A program made the position numbers and the translations under genes. 64,000 nt of DNA. Source: Clostridia bacterium. GTDB lineage: Bacteria > Bacillota > Clostridia > Oscillospirales > Acutalibacteraceae. The stretch's first letter is position 1, and each line of letters opens with the position of its first letter. Under the pieces are notes generated by a model, which worked only from the letters and a program-made list of their open reading frames with translations, was not told the DNA's origin and did no database searches. Positions 43,505 through 52,948 of this stretch are shown piece by piece. Where the stretch lies: positions 21,746 to 85,745 of the forward strand of contig JAGBCU010000062.1 in assembly GCA_017937865.1 (NCBI GenBank), read 5' to 3'.

Positions 43505-44971
43505 TTATGACTTTTTCTTTTTGTACTTAAACAACAATACGTAAATCACTAAAAATCCAATAACTGCAACCGACATAATCAAATGCTCCCAAAGGTAGCT
43601 TCCGTGCCACAGCTCGCTGAAGCCGTCTGCAGTTAAAAGCTTGCCGGTATTTTTTATAATATATACTGTATTACGGGCTTTTTCACCTAAGAAGAAATAT
43701 AAAATAGCGATTAAACCAACGTAATAAGGCAAAATTTTATTTGCAAATTCGTAGGGAAGTAACTTAAACGGCGTATTGCTGTTTTTCATATTGGCTTTAA
43801 TCTTTTTATGTATAGGGAAGAAGATTATTACACTTAATAAAACGGTTAATACAATCTCGAAGGTTTCGTTATCAAGTATCAATTCATTTAATCTGAATGC
43901 AAAAGCCCTAATTAAAACAATGCCGAAAAGAGCGAATACAGTTATAAAAGAATTGAAGTAAATCGTTACTTTTTTATTGTTGAAAAGAGGGGAGTATTCA
44001 TACTTTTCGCTGTTAGTGTATTTTTTAGGTAATAGAGCAATTACAAGCATGATGCCAAGTCCTAAAAAGAATCCGGTGAAGAATTCCCAGGTTGACCAAG
44101 CACAGGTTGCAAAGAAGTCGGGCGTTTCAACCCCTGCAAAAAAGCCTCTGTCTGAGCCGAGAATTAAAGGTACGTCTGCAACTGTTATAGCGATACCGCA
44201 AACAAGGTTTATAAGGGTTGAGAAGATAGCGTTAAACTTATCTTTTAAAACAATACCTACGCCAAGAGAAGAAGCGAAAGCACCTATAGCACTTGAAATA
44301 ACCTGAACGCTTGTGAAATAGTTTCTGCAAAACGGAATCTTTTTAGCCCAAGCGGCAGAGCCTAATTGAGTTATAAACGCTTTCATCGGTGTCATATCGT
44401 GTCCTGCATCAATAAGACCGAGAGTAGCGCCCTCAACTGCCTGCGGGTTTATTACAGAAAGTATGTAGTGAGAAACAGAAAGATTAGCTATAAAATAAGT
44501 TGCGTAATAAATGCCAATGAAAATAACGTAGTCTTTAAATTCATACTTTTTCTTTGAAAAAAGTGAGCCTAAAGCTATAGCGAATAAAGGAAACCAACCG
44601 AAGCCTAAAAGAAGCATAATCGCAAGACCGCTATAGGGGCTTATTTCCAGAAGTCTGTCAACCTCTTCGCCTTGGAAATTCCAGGAGCTTGAAAGGTAAC
44701 CGTTCATTTGCGAGTTAAGAGTACCCCAACCGCCCGTAGTAATGCCTGCAAGAATTACAGCAATAGGTATCATTTCGTAATTCATTGTTTTCTTTTTACC
44801 GTATAAAGCGTAAACCAATAAAAGAATGGTTGTTGTTACCGTGAACATTCCCCACATTGAGCCGAAACCGTGGTTACCCCTTACACGCCAAGCAAAGCCG
44901 ATTAAAAACGCACCTGCAATTATTGAAAATATTTTCTGTAAAGGATTAAGTTGATTAACACTTTTAGTCAT
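43505..44971 (-). CDS. Polytopic membrane protein of unknown function
   Basis: The 488-residue protein has about twelve hydrophobic segments, a WRVRGNHGFGSMWGMFT motif near the N-terminus, GWGTLNSQ and NGFSELWHGSYLWE-like segments, and a Lys-rich C-terminus. I do not recognise the family. It is the second gene after the secreted sialate O-acetylesterase-like gene (gap 39 bases), with no promoter seen between them, so the pair is probably co-transcribed. A transport role, an acyl-transfer role, or a role in envelope sugar modification are all possible. Confidence 0.75.
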   Translation of the reverse strand: MTKSVNQLNPLQKIFSIIAGAFLIGFAWRVRGNHGFGSMWGMFTVTTTILLLVYALYGKKKTMNYEMIPIAVILAGITTGGWGTLNSQMNGYLSSSWNFQGEEVDRLLEISPYSGLAIMLLLGFGWFPLFAIALGSLFSKKKYEFKDYVIFIGIYYATYFIANLSVSHYILSVINPQAVEGATLGLIDAGHDMTPMKAFITQLGSAAWAKKIPFCRNYFTSVQVISSAIGAFASSLGVGIVLKDKFNAIFSTLINLVCGIAITVADVPLILGSDRGFFAGVETPDFFATCAWSTWEFFTGFFLGLGIMLVIALLPKKYTNSEKYEYSPLFNNKKVTIYFNSFITVFALFGIVLIRAFAFRLNELILDNETFEIVLTVLLSVIIFFPIHKKIKANMKNSNTPFKLLPYEFANKILPYYVGLIAILYFFLGEKARNTVYIIKNTGKLLTADGFSELWHGSYLWEHLIMSVAVIGFLVIYVLLFKYKKKKS

Positions 44972-45010
44972 GAAATCACCACTTTATTAATAATATTAAG
45001 TCTTTAATAT

Positions 45011-47227
45011 TTAGTTGAAAAATTCTTTGATTTTGTCAATAATCGTTGTGTTATCTTCGCTTTCTATCTCTGAAACGCCAAACGTAACGTCATCAAAGCT
45101 TAAGTCAGCATCGCCGTTTGAGGAAAATTCGAAGGATAAATTAAATACTTCTTCTAACCTTTTGCTTTTAAGAGTGAAGCCAAAATCCTTGCCGAAAATA
45201 CGGAGCTTGTTAAGATTGAATGTTAAAGTGTGCCATTCACCGTCGTTTTTTATAACGTAACTGCAGCTATCCGAATCTGCTAACTCGGGGGATAACCAGA
45301 TGAATTTGTTTACATACAACCTTAATTCTTCTAAACTGATATCTTTATCACTGTTGTTCCTGACTTTAACCGAGATAGTTGTGTAATTGCTGTAGTTTGT
45401 GTCAACGTCAAAATAATTAACAGTTTTTGTTCTGCCTTTTTCGTTAGTTTCTTCTATCATTAATAAAGGTGAAACTGAAAATTCGGTATCATTTGAAGTA
45501 ATATGTAAACCACAATCACCTTTATATGCAGAGTCCTTGTCTATAATGGCTTCTGCATTATCAGATACCCAAGCATCAAAATAACCGCTGTCTTTCTCAC
45601 CGTGCATGTGAAATATCTTCTCGTCGTTACAGTATGCCCATCTTTTATCTAACCAGAATTGAGTATTATATGAAGCATCGGTTATAAACGTAGCAACGGG
45701 TAAAGTTTTGCCGTTTTCGTCAGATGCGTAAAGATTAGAAAAAGAGTTGTTGTTACCGTATGCATAAGTAGCTGATTTCGGATTTTTAATTTCATCGCTA
45801 AAAACTTTAACAGTGTCTTTAGAAACAATCTCAGCATCAGCTTTAATATATACGCCGTTTTCACCGCAAATTGCAAAGCCGTTAATAATTGATTGTTCGC
45901 ATATAATACCGTCTCCTATATTATCAAAAGTAACGTATATAGCTCCATCATCTATTTTGCTTGATTTTATAGTGGGGGCAGAGGCTGTTTCTCTTAATTT
46001 GTAAACAAGCCCCTCGGCACAGTAAGCCATTCTTTCACCGATGGGTTTCTTTGTTTCCGGGTGGATAGCACCTACTTCATTTATATATGTAAGGGGAACG
46101 TCGTAAATAGGAACAATTGATCTTGATTCAGTTTTCTCTTTTTGAAGCTTATCAAAAAGAATATTCATATCTGATGCGAGGTAGCCGAGATCGTCATAAG
46201 CGTAAGATGCAATTTGGGAATAAACAATAGGAAGTTGACCTTGCTTATAGCTGAAAAGCCTTGTGTAAGACTTTTGAAGCAAATCGAATCTTTCCTTGTA
46301 GGTTTTCGTACCAAACATTACATCTGTTTCGCCCTGATACCAAATCATACCTGCTATTTTAAAATCTCTTATAGGGTGAATTCTTGTGTTATAATTTGCC
46401 GTCATATCATGGTGAACTTCGATTTCACCCGGCTCTTCTTTCCAGTCTTTATACGGGATATATCTTTCGTCGTTTATAAGGTCGTTTTTAATAACCTCAT
46501 TATTGTCGATATCCTCTCTTGAAAGCCAAGAAATAATTGAAGAACCACCTAAGCTGACGTTAAGAATTCCCACAGGCATATTAATACTTTTTTCAAGGCT
46601 TTCTGCAAAGTAATAGCTGACAGCACTCATAGCGTAAATATCTTCGTCTTCTTTCGATACCCATTTTGCACCCGAAATATCTTCCTGCGGATTCTTTGGA
46701 ACGGTTTTTTCGTCACCCATATTATCGTTACCCTTGTATTCGATATAAGGGGGTATTATTAACACTCTGATACCGTCGCTTGATATCTTTTTGTTGTTGT
46801 AAAGCTTTCTACCGTCTTTTTCCTGTGAAAGAGGGTACATCATATTACTTTGTCCTGCTGAAAGCCACAACTCACCAAAAACAATGTTTTTTAAAACTAT
46901 TTCTTGCTTTGAGTTTGATTTAAGAACTATTTTATATTTTTGATAACTGCCTTCGGGTGCAGTGAATGAAACAGAAAAAAGTCCGTCTTTACCTACAACC
47001 GTTTCCTCAGTTGCGATTATCTCTTTGCCTTTTTGTAACTCTAAGGTTATTTTATTGCCCTTGGTACCGTAACCTTTAATAACTGCCGTTTCTTTTTGTT
47101 GAAAAAGCATATTATCTGAATATATTGAGTAAAGCTCGATTTTTTTGCTTGAAGCTGCATTTACAATTGGTACGTTTGTTAATAATAACGTAGCTACAAG
47201 CAGTATCATAAGTAATCTCTTTTTCAT
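45011..47227 (-). CDS. Secreted sialate O-acetylesterase-like SGNH hydrolase
   Basis: The 738-residue protein has a signal peptide (about 1-25), a beta-rich N-terminal domain, the SGNH block I WLSAGQSNMMYP with catalytic Ser127, WYQGETD, and the block V-like AIHPETKKPIGERMAY with His. The C-terminal 200 residues form a beta-sandwich-like, carbohydrate-binding-type domain. The family removes O-acetyl groups from sialic acid or plant/host glycans, so it acts outside the cell. The ATG at 47227 is preferred because the longer frame has no ribosome site. It diverges from the GH43 gene. Confidence 0.85.
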   Translation of the reverse strand: MKKRLLMILLVATLLLTNVPIVNAASSKKIELYSIYSDNMLFQQKETAVIKGYGTKGNKITLELQKGKEIIATEETVVGKDGLFSVSFTAPEGSYQKYKIVLKSNSKQEIVLKNIVFGELWLSAGQSNMMYPLSQEKDGRKLYNNKKISSDGIRVLIIPPYIEYKGNDNMGDEKTVPKNPQEDISGAKWVSKEDEDIYAMSAVSYYFAESLEKSINMPVGILNVSLGGSSIISWLSREDIDNNEVIKNDLINDERYIPYKDWKEEPGEIEVHHDMTANYNTRIHPIRDFKIAGMIWYQGETDVMFGTKTYKERFDLLQKSYTRLFSYKQGQLPIVYSQIASYAYDDLGYLASDMNILFDKLQKEKTESRSIVPIYDVPLTYINEVGAIHPETKKPIGERMAYCAEGLVYKLRETASAPTIKSSKIDDGAIYVTFDNIGDGIICEQSIINGFAICGENGVYIKADAEIVSKDTVKVFSDEIKNPKSATYAYGNNNSFSNLYASDENGKTLPVATFITDASYNTQFWLDKRWAYCNDEKIFHMHGEKDSGYFDAWVSDNAEAIIDKDSAYKGDCGLHITSNDTEFSVSPLLMIEETNEKGRTKTVNYFDVDTNYSNYTTISVKVRNNSDKDISLEELRLYVNKFIWLSPELADSDSCSYVIKNDGEWHTLTFNLNKLRIFGKDFGFTLKSKRLEEVFNLSFEFSSNGDADLSFDDVTFGVSEIESEDNTTIIDKIKEFFN

Positions 47228-47256
47228 ATACGTAACCTCGCCTTTTGATATATTTA

Positions 47257-47285
47257 ATGATATCATTTAATAAAAAGGTAGTCAA
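47257..47285 (-). promoter_or_regulatory. Sigma-A promoter of the sialate O-acetylesterase-like gene
   Basis: On the minus strand TTGACT (47285-47280), a 17-base spacer and TATCAT (47262-47257). It diverges from the GH43 promoter at 47297. Confidence 0.78.
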
Positions 47286-47296
47286 TAAAATATTGT

Positions 47297-47325
47297 TTGA
47301 AAATATATAAGAAGTGTGATACCAT
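47297..47325 (+). promoter_or_regulatory. Sigma-A promoter of the GH43 gene
   Basis: TTGAAA (47297-47302), a 17-base spacer ending TGA, and TACCAT (47320-47325). Its -10 is weaker than most in this window. Confidence 0.55.
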
Positions 47326-47359
47326 AACCTATGCAAATAAAAATAATTCGGGTGAATTT

Positions 47360-48340
47360 ATGAGTAAAGAAACTGATATTTTTATAAAAGACAGAGCAGA
47401 CCCGTACGTTACTATAGGTGATGACGGCTGGTACTATTTTACCGCATCTTACCCAATGTACGGTAAAGATGATAAAGAGGGGTATGACCGTATTATTTTA
47501 AGACGGGCAAAAACCATTGACGGTCTTAAAACAGCAGAAGAAAAGGTGATATGGGATGAAAAAGAATCTGAGTCATCCTTCCGTTTTATATGGGCACCCG
47601 AGTTGCATACAATCGGCGGTAAATGGTACGTTTTATTTGCCGCAAGCGGTAGCGAAAATAACGTTTGGGATATTAATTGTCATATAATAATGTGCAACGG
47701 TAAAGATCCTTATAATGATAGTTGGACTGATTTAGGTAAATTTCAAGCTTGCGACGGTGACGATTTTTCTTTTACGAATTTTTCTCTCGATATGACTTAT
47801 TTTGAAAGTGGCGGTGTGTCTTACGTTGCTTGGGCTCAAAACGGTGGGAATTCTAACGTTTATATAGCAACGGTAAACCCCGAAAAGCCTTGGAAAACAA
47901 CCTGCAAAGCCGTTTTACTGACTAAACCCGAATACGATTGGGAAAGAGTCAGAATCCCCGTTAACGAAGGCCCTGCGGCTATGAAGCATAACGGTAAGGT
48001 TTATCTCGCTTTTTCAGCATCTGCAACGGGACCTGAATATTGCATAGGTCTTATGTATGCCGATGAAAATTCTGATTTAACCGATATAAATAATTGGACA
48101 AAGTTAGAAAAGTCTGTTCTTACCTCAAATGATTTAGTCGGTGAATACGGTCCCGGTCATAATTCTTTTGTTAAAGATGAAAAAGGTGATTGGGTATTCG
48201 TTTACCATTCAAGAGATGAAAAATGCTTTAAGGGTGAATGTGGCTACTCGCACCACGATTCACTGTACGACCCTTGCCGAAGTGCAAGAAAGAGATGCGT
48301 TAAATGGGATGAAAATAACTTTCCGATTTTAAATGCATAA
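47360..48340 (+). CDS. Glycoside hydrolase family 43-like enzyme
   Basis: The 326-residue protein shows the five-bladed propeller of GH43: ADPYVTIGDDGWYYFTASYP with the general base Asp, IWAPELHTIGGKWYVLFAASG with the pKa-modulating Asp/Glu region, NEGPAAMKHNGKVYLAFSAS with the acid Glu, and GHNSFVKDEKGDWVFVYHSR. No signal peptide is seen, so it probably acts in the cytoplasm on short oligosaccharides. GH43 activities include alpha-arabinofuranosidase and beta-xylosidase; the subfamily cannot be set by eye. The ATG at 47360 is preferred because GGGTGA lies upstream. Confidence 0.85.
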   Translation: MSKETDIFIKDRADPYVTIGDDGWYYFTASYPMYGKDDKEGYDRIILRRAKTIDGLKTAEEKVIWDEKESESSFRFIWAPELHTIGGKWYVLFAASGSENNVWDINCHIIMCNGKDPYNDSWTDLGKFQACDGDDFSFTNFSLDMTYFESGGVSYVAWAQNGGNSNVYIATVNPEKPWKTTCKAVLLTKPEYDWERVRIPVNEGPAAMKHNGKVYLAFSASATGPEYCIGLMYADENSDLTDINNWTKLEKSVLTSNDLVGEYGPGHNSFVKDEKGDWVFVYHSRDEKCFKGECGYSHHDSLYDPCRSARKRCVKWDENNFPILNA

Positions 48341-48357
48341 TATAACGCGAAGCTTTG

Positions 48358-48411
48358 CCTCCCTGTGCGTAGCATAGGGAGGGGGACCAACGCCACGGCG
48401 TTGGTGGAGGG
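48358..48411. repeat. GC-rich twin-hairpin intergenic repeat
   Basis: CCTCCCT (48358-48364) pairs with AGGGAGG (48376-48382), and ACCAACGCC (48386-48394) pairs with GGCGTTGGT (48397-48405), followed by GGAGGG. It is far more GC-rich than its surroundings and looks like a dispersed intergenic repeat of the type often seen in gut Clostridia. No second copy was seen in this window. Confidence 0.65.
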
Positions 48412-48442
48412 TAGTTCTCTTACTTTTTAGGTTTATTAAATG

Positions 48443-48482
48443 AAAAGCAACCTACAAGAAATTTTTCTTGTAGGTTGCTTTT
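48443..48482. terminator. Bidirectional terminator between GH43 and GH42 genes
   Basis: Arms 48443-48461 and 48464-48482 are exact over 19 bases, with an A-run on the left and a T-run on the right. Confidence 0.93.
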
Positions 48483-48487
48483 TACTT

Positions 48488-50488
48488 TTATTCAAGCACT
48501 AAATATCCGCATTCGTTTATTGTAACCTCACCACTGACGCTTGTGCCGTTAACAATGTCGAGATATTCCCGGTCAAGTGTAACCTTTGCAACGCCGTCTG
48601 AGAAGTTCATTATAAAAATTACGTTGCCTCTTTTTCTAATGCTAACACCTGAATCAGCTTTGATTTCAGTATCAGCTTTAATGTCGTATTCTTTGATGAT
48701 TTCTTCAATGAATTCTTTTGAAAAACGCCCTTTGTCGCAAAATGCAACGTAGTATGCCGTACCTTTACCGTAATTGTTTTTAGTAACTGCAGGTGTGTCG
48801 TAATAGAAATCGCTCTTGTAATGAGCTAACACCTCGGCATTTTCAGCGTGGATAATGTCGCAGAAGTTAATTGCCTTATAGTAATGCTCGTTAAATTCAA
48901 CTGCGTTTTCAACGCCTTTAGGTAATGAATCGGTTTCTTCAGCCCAAATACCGAAAACTTCCTTAAGGTTGCCGCAGGGAAAACCGCCTAAATGGCAAAG
49001 GTCATCCTTGTCAACGATACCCGTTAAGAAGGTTGAAATAAACTTACCGCCGTTATAAACGTAATCTTCTATTTTCTTATCAACACCGTCTTTAAGCATA
49101 TAAAGGAAAGGTGCAATAATTAAATCGTATTTACTGAAATCATCATCCATTGAAATAACGTCAACGGCAATACCGTTTTTCCAGAAGGGTGCATACCATT
49201 TCGTGCATTCTTTATAATAATCTCTTTCAAGATTGTTGTAACCGCAGAAGTAACCCGTTGCCCATTTGTTTTCCCAGTCGTAGATAATTGCTACCTTACT
49301 GTTTGTGCGTTTACCGACAACGTCGCTGATTTTTTCAAGATTCCGACCAAGCTTTGCAACCTCTTTGAAAACTCTTGTGTTTTCGTGACCGCAATGGTCA
49401 ACAACTGCACCGTGGAATTTTTCGTGACCGCCACGGCTCTTTCTCCATTGGAAATATTGAACACTGTCTGCACCGTGAGCAACCGCTTGAATTGAGGATA
49501 ATTCTTGTCTGCGGGGCTTGGGGAGCTTGTTAACATCGTGCCAGTTAACAAGAGAGGGCGTACTTTCCATCATAAAGAATGGCTGACCATCCTTCATTGA
49601 GCGGAATGTATCGTGAACGAATGCAGTTTCGTAAGCTTCAGCAACGTTTCTGCCTTTATCCCAAGCAGGATAGTTGTCCCAGGAAATTAAATCAAGATGC
49701 TTTGCAAATTTCTGGTAGTTTATACCGTCATACATTTTCATAAAGTTAGTTGTAATCGGTATATCAGGCGTAATTTCTCTTAACGGTACAATTTCGTTTT
49801 CGAAGAATGAAATGTGGCTGTCAGTAACGAATCTTTTCCAAGCTAATTTCATTGCAGGTACGTGATTTTCGCCTCTGAACTTCGGTGAATTAATTTGTGA
49901 CCAATCACTGACCTGATGACTCCAGAAGCCGTTCCACCATTTAAAGTTAAGGTTGTCGAGGGTTTTATATTCTTTCTTTAACCACTCTCTGAACGCTTCT
50001 TGACACAGCTCACAGTGACATTCACCGCAATATTCATTTGAAATATGCCACATTTTAACTGCAGGATGATTTTTGTATCTCTCTGCAAGCCTTCTGTTGA
50101 TATTCTGTACCTTTTCTCTGTAAATAGGAGAAGTAAGGCAATGGTTGTGACGTACACCGTATTCGTTGCGAATACCGCTTTCTTCAACTCTTAAGACCTC
50201 GGGGTATTTTTGAGCAAGCCACAAAGGACGGGCGCCCGACGGAGTTGCAAGTATAACGTCTTTACCGTTTTCGTGTAATTTGTCAAGCAATTCGTCAAGC
50301 CACTCGAAGTTATAAATACCTTCCTCGGGTTCAAGCATTGACCATGAGAATATGCCTACAGTTGCACTGTTAACGTGGGCTAAATTCATAAGTCGCATGT
50401 CTTCATCCCATATTTCAGGAGTGTCAATCCATTGGTCAGGGTTGTAGTCGCCACCGTGAATTATGTAATCGAAAAATTTATCGCTCAT
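48488..50488 (-). CDS. Beta-galactosidase, glycoside hydrolase family 42
   Basis: The 666-residue protein has the GH42 acid/base Asn151-Glu152 in WHISNEYCGECHCELC, with the Cys residues that bind zinc in this family, and the nucleophile Glu308 in FFMMESTPS. A trimerisation domain (about 390-600) and a C-terminal beta domain follow. No signal peptide is present, so it acts on imported galactosides. AGAGGAAA precedes the ATG. It lies 12 bases downstream of the GH3 gene on the same strand and is probably co-transcribed. Confidence 0.93.
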   Translation of the reverse strand: MSDKFFDYIIHGGDYNPDQWIDTPEIWDEDMRLMNLAHVNSATVGIFSWSMLEPEEGIYNFEWLDELLDKLHENGKDVILATPSGARPLWLAQKYPEVLRVEESGIRNEYGVRHNHCLTSPIYREKVQNINRRLAERYKNHPAVKMWHISNEYCGECHCELCQEAFREWLKKEYKTLDNLNFKWWNGFWSHQVSDWSQINSPKFRGENHVPAMKLAWKRFVTDSHISFFENEIVPLREITPDIPITTNFMKMYDGINYQKFAKHLDLISWDNYPAWDKGRNVAEAYETAFVHDTFRSMKDGQPFFMMESTPSLVNWHDVNKLPKPRRQELSSIQAVAHGADSVQYFQWRKSRGGHEKFHGAVVDHCGHENTRVFKEVAKLGRNLEKISDVVGKRTNSKVAIIYDWENKWATGYFCGYNNLERDYYKECTKWYAPFWKNGIAVDVISMDDDFSKYDLIIAPFLYMLKDGVDKKIEDYVYNGGKFISTFLTGIVDKDDLCHLGGFPCGNLKEVFGIWAEETDSLPKGVENAVEFNEHYYKAINFCDIIHAENAEVLAHYKSDFYYDTPAVTKNNYGKGTAYYVAFCDKGRFSKEFIEEIIKEYDIKADTEIKADSGVSIRKRGNVIFIMNFSDGVAKVTLDREYLDIVNGTSVSGEVTINECGYLVLE

Positions 50489-50500
50489 TATCGTTTCCTC

Positions 50501-52876
50501 TTACGCTAACTTCATAAACATTTCAAGAATTCTCTTAACGCAAAGCTCTAAATCAGCCCTTGTTATATCGCCGTTATCGTATCCCTTTTTCAAGTCCTCG
50601 GGATAACCGCAATGCATCTTCATATCGTTACCTGCTTTTACCTCTTTAACGGGGTCATTCTTAACGCCCCAATCAGTAACAACCATACCCTTGTAGCCCC
50701 ATTCGTCACGGAGTATACCTGTTAAAAGTTCATAGCTTTCTGAGGTGTGCTGACCGTTTATAAGGTTATATGATGACATAACTGTCCAAGGGTCAGCCTC
50801 TTTAACCGCAATTTCAAAGCCTCTTAAATAGATTTCTCGTAAGGCTCTTTCTGAAACTCTTGAGTCACTTGCAAATCTGTTTGCTTCTTTATTGTTACAA
50901 GCAAAATGCTTAATTGAAACTGCAACCTTTTGTGACTGTACGCCTCTTGTTACCGCACTCGCAGTTTTACCTGCGATTAACGGGTCTTCTGAATAATATT
51001 CAAAGTTTCTGCCGCAAAGAGGGTCTCTGTGAATATTAAGAGCAGGGGAAAGCCATACGCCAAGATTGTTTTCTCTTATTTCGGCACCGCCGCCTTTACC
51101 TACCTCATAAGCAAGTTCGGGATTCCACATACAAGCAAGAAGCGTAGCACAAGGCCAAGCCGTTGTGGGAATGCCCGTTTCAACGTCAAGTCTTAAGCCT
51201 GCAGGGCCGTCAGCAGTAGGTACAGCAGGAACTCTGAGTCTTTCAAGACCACCGAAACAACCTGTGTTACAAACGCCTGTAGGACCGTGACCGCCAACAA
51301 ACTCCATTAATTCCTCGAGAGTGAACTGTGCAACAAATTCATCAAGCGAAATCTCTTCGCCGACTTTATCAAAAACAACCTCTTTTTCGGGTGCTTTTGC
51401 ATTTGTAGGCTCGTTAATGCCGTAAAGATATTCTTCTTCGCCTAAAGGTAATTCCTCGTAGCTACCGTCAGCAAGAAGTCTCTTTTTAAGCTTAAAGGGC
51501 TTGCACCAGTCTGAAAGCTGTTCAGTAACCGTATCTTCGTTTACTGTATATTCAAAATCGAGTTTCTCGTTATCTCTTACAGATGTGCCGATATAGAAGC
51601 TATAATTGCCTTTTTCCAATACTCTTGCTGATTTTTGGATTTTGCCTAAATCATCAAAGCTTGCCATATCGTTTATATCAAAGCTCATAACAACCGTTTC
51701 AGCTTCACCCGGGATAAGGAATTTAGTCTTTTTGAATGCGGCAAGCTCCTTTGAGGGCTTACCTAATTTTCCTTGAGGTGCACTGTAATAAAGCTGAACA
51801 ACCTCTTTACCTGCAACATTACCCGTGTTCTTTACAGTTGCTATACCGATAATTTTGCCGTCGCTTTCGCAACAAACCTTACCGCTTATTTCAAAGCTTG
51901 TATACGAAAGACCGTAGCCAAAGGGGTAACGAACATTTTTGTTTGCACCGGGGATTGTCTCAAAATATCTGTAGCCTACGAAGATATCGTCGCTGTAGTC
52001 AACGTGGTCAAAGCATTCCCAGAAATCGTCTTTACAAGGGTAGCAGTCATAGGATTTTGCGATAGTGTCAACAAGCTTACCCGAGGGGTTAACGTCACCG
52101 CAAAGAAGGTCAGCTATAGCAGAGCCACCCTCCATACCGCCTTGCCATCCGAAAAGAATGCCTTGAACCTTATCATTCTCTGCAAAGTATTCGCAATCAA
52201 TCTGAGCGCCTGAGTTGATAATAATTATAACCTTGTTAAAGTTTTTAGTAACGTTATCAATTAACTCTTTTTCAAGGTCTGAAAGATAATAGTCACCGCC
52301 CTGAGGTCTGCGGTCAACACCCTCTGCAGAAAAACGGCTTAAAGTAATAATTGCTGTGTCTGCGTTTTTTCCTGCATCTTCAATAAGTGAATAGGGGACC
52401 TCTGCTTCCTTAACGTGCATAGCGGCAAAGGTATCGTAAGTCATATCGTCACGCTCTGTGCAGAATTCCATATTGTTAACGATATCCCAACGGGCGTTAA
52501 TCTGCTCTTGAGTAAGCACGTTTACGCTCTCTTTTTCAACGTATTCCTTATAAAAATCAACGAGAGGCATATATACTGAAACCTTGCCTTCAGCTTCTTT
52601 CGATTTGAAGCCGTCAGCAATATTTCTGATATAGGGACAGTTAACGTCACCGCTACCGCCACCACCTTTTATATATTCAATAGTTGCTTTACCGAAAAGG
52701 GCAATTTTTTCGCCTTTTTTTAGGGGTAAAGCTTTGTTATCATTCTTTAAAAGCACCATACCCTCTGTTGCTGCTTCCTTTGAAAGAGCAATATGCTTAA
52801 GAGAAGCGGTAACGCATCTACCGTCCTCGCCTAAGGGCTTGCAGGGTTGGTATCTGAATCTTGCGTATTTTTCCAT
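50501..52876 (-). CDS. Glycoside hydrolase family 3 enzyme with permuted domain order
   Basis: The 791-residue protein has the GH3 C-terminal alpha/beta sandwich first (about 30-340, KNDNKALPLKKGEKIALFGKA and KGGGGSGDVN), a fibronectin-III-like domain (about 345-450), and the catalytic TIM barrel last (about 510-790). The nucleophile is Asp735 in GMVVTDWGV, preceded by KHFACNNKEANR. This reversed order is known for some rumen beta-glucosidases. No signal peptide. The ATG at 52876 is preferred because AAAGGA lies upstream. Likely a beta-glucosidase or beta-xylosidase on imported oligosaccharides, in an operon with GH42. Confidence 0.92.
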   Translation of the reverse strand: MEKYARFRYQPCKPLGEDGRCVTASLKHIALSKEAATEGMVLLKNDNKALPLKKGEKIALFGKATIEYIKGGGGSGDVNCPYIRNIADGFKSKEAEGKVSVYMPLVDFYKEYVEKESVNVLTQEQINARWDIVNNMEFCTERDDMTYDTFAAMHVKEAEVPYSLIEDAGKNADTAIITLSRFSAEGVDRRPQGGDYYLSDLEKELIDNVTKNFNKVIIIINSGAQIDCEYFAENDKVQGILFGWQGGMEGGSAIADLLCGDVNPSGKLVDTIAKSYDCYPCKDDFWECFDHVDYSDDIFVGYRYFETIPGANKNVRYPFGYGLSYTSFEISGKVCCESDGKIIGIATVKNTGNVAGKEVVQLYYSAPQGKLGKPSKELAAFKKTKFLIPGEAETVVMSFDINDMASFDDLGKIQKSARVLEKGNYSFYIGTSVRDNEKLDFEYTVNEDTVTEQLSDWCKPFKLKKRLLADGSYEELPLGEEEYLYGINEPTNAKAPEKEVVFDKVGEEISLDEFVAQFTLEELMEFVGGHGPTGVCNTGCFGGLERLRVPAVPTADGPAGLRLDVETGIPTTAWPCATLLACMWNPELAYEVGKGGGAEIRENNLGVWLSPALNIHRDPLCGRNFEYYSEDPLIAGKTASAVTRGVQSQKVAVSIKHFACNNKEANRFASDSRVSERALREIYLRGFEIAVKEADPWTVMSSYNLINGQHTSESYELLTGILRDEWGYKGMVVTDWGVKNDPVKEVKAGNDMKMHCGYPEDLKKGYDNGDITRADLELCVKRILEMFMKLA

Positions 52877-52909
52877 TAATATCATTCCTTTTGAGAAAAT
52901 TTCTTTTTA

Positions 52910-52938
52910 ATTATATTATTTAGTATAGTTACCGTCAA
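52910..52938 (-). promoter_or_regulatory. Sigma-A promoter of the GH3-GH42 operon
   Basis: On the minus strand TTGACG (52938-52933), a 17-base spacer and TATAAT (52915-52910), about 35 bases before the GH3 start. Confidence 0.82.
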
Positions 52939-52948
52939 GTAAAGTAAG

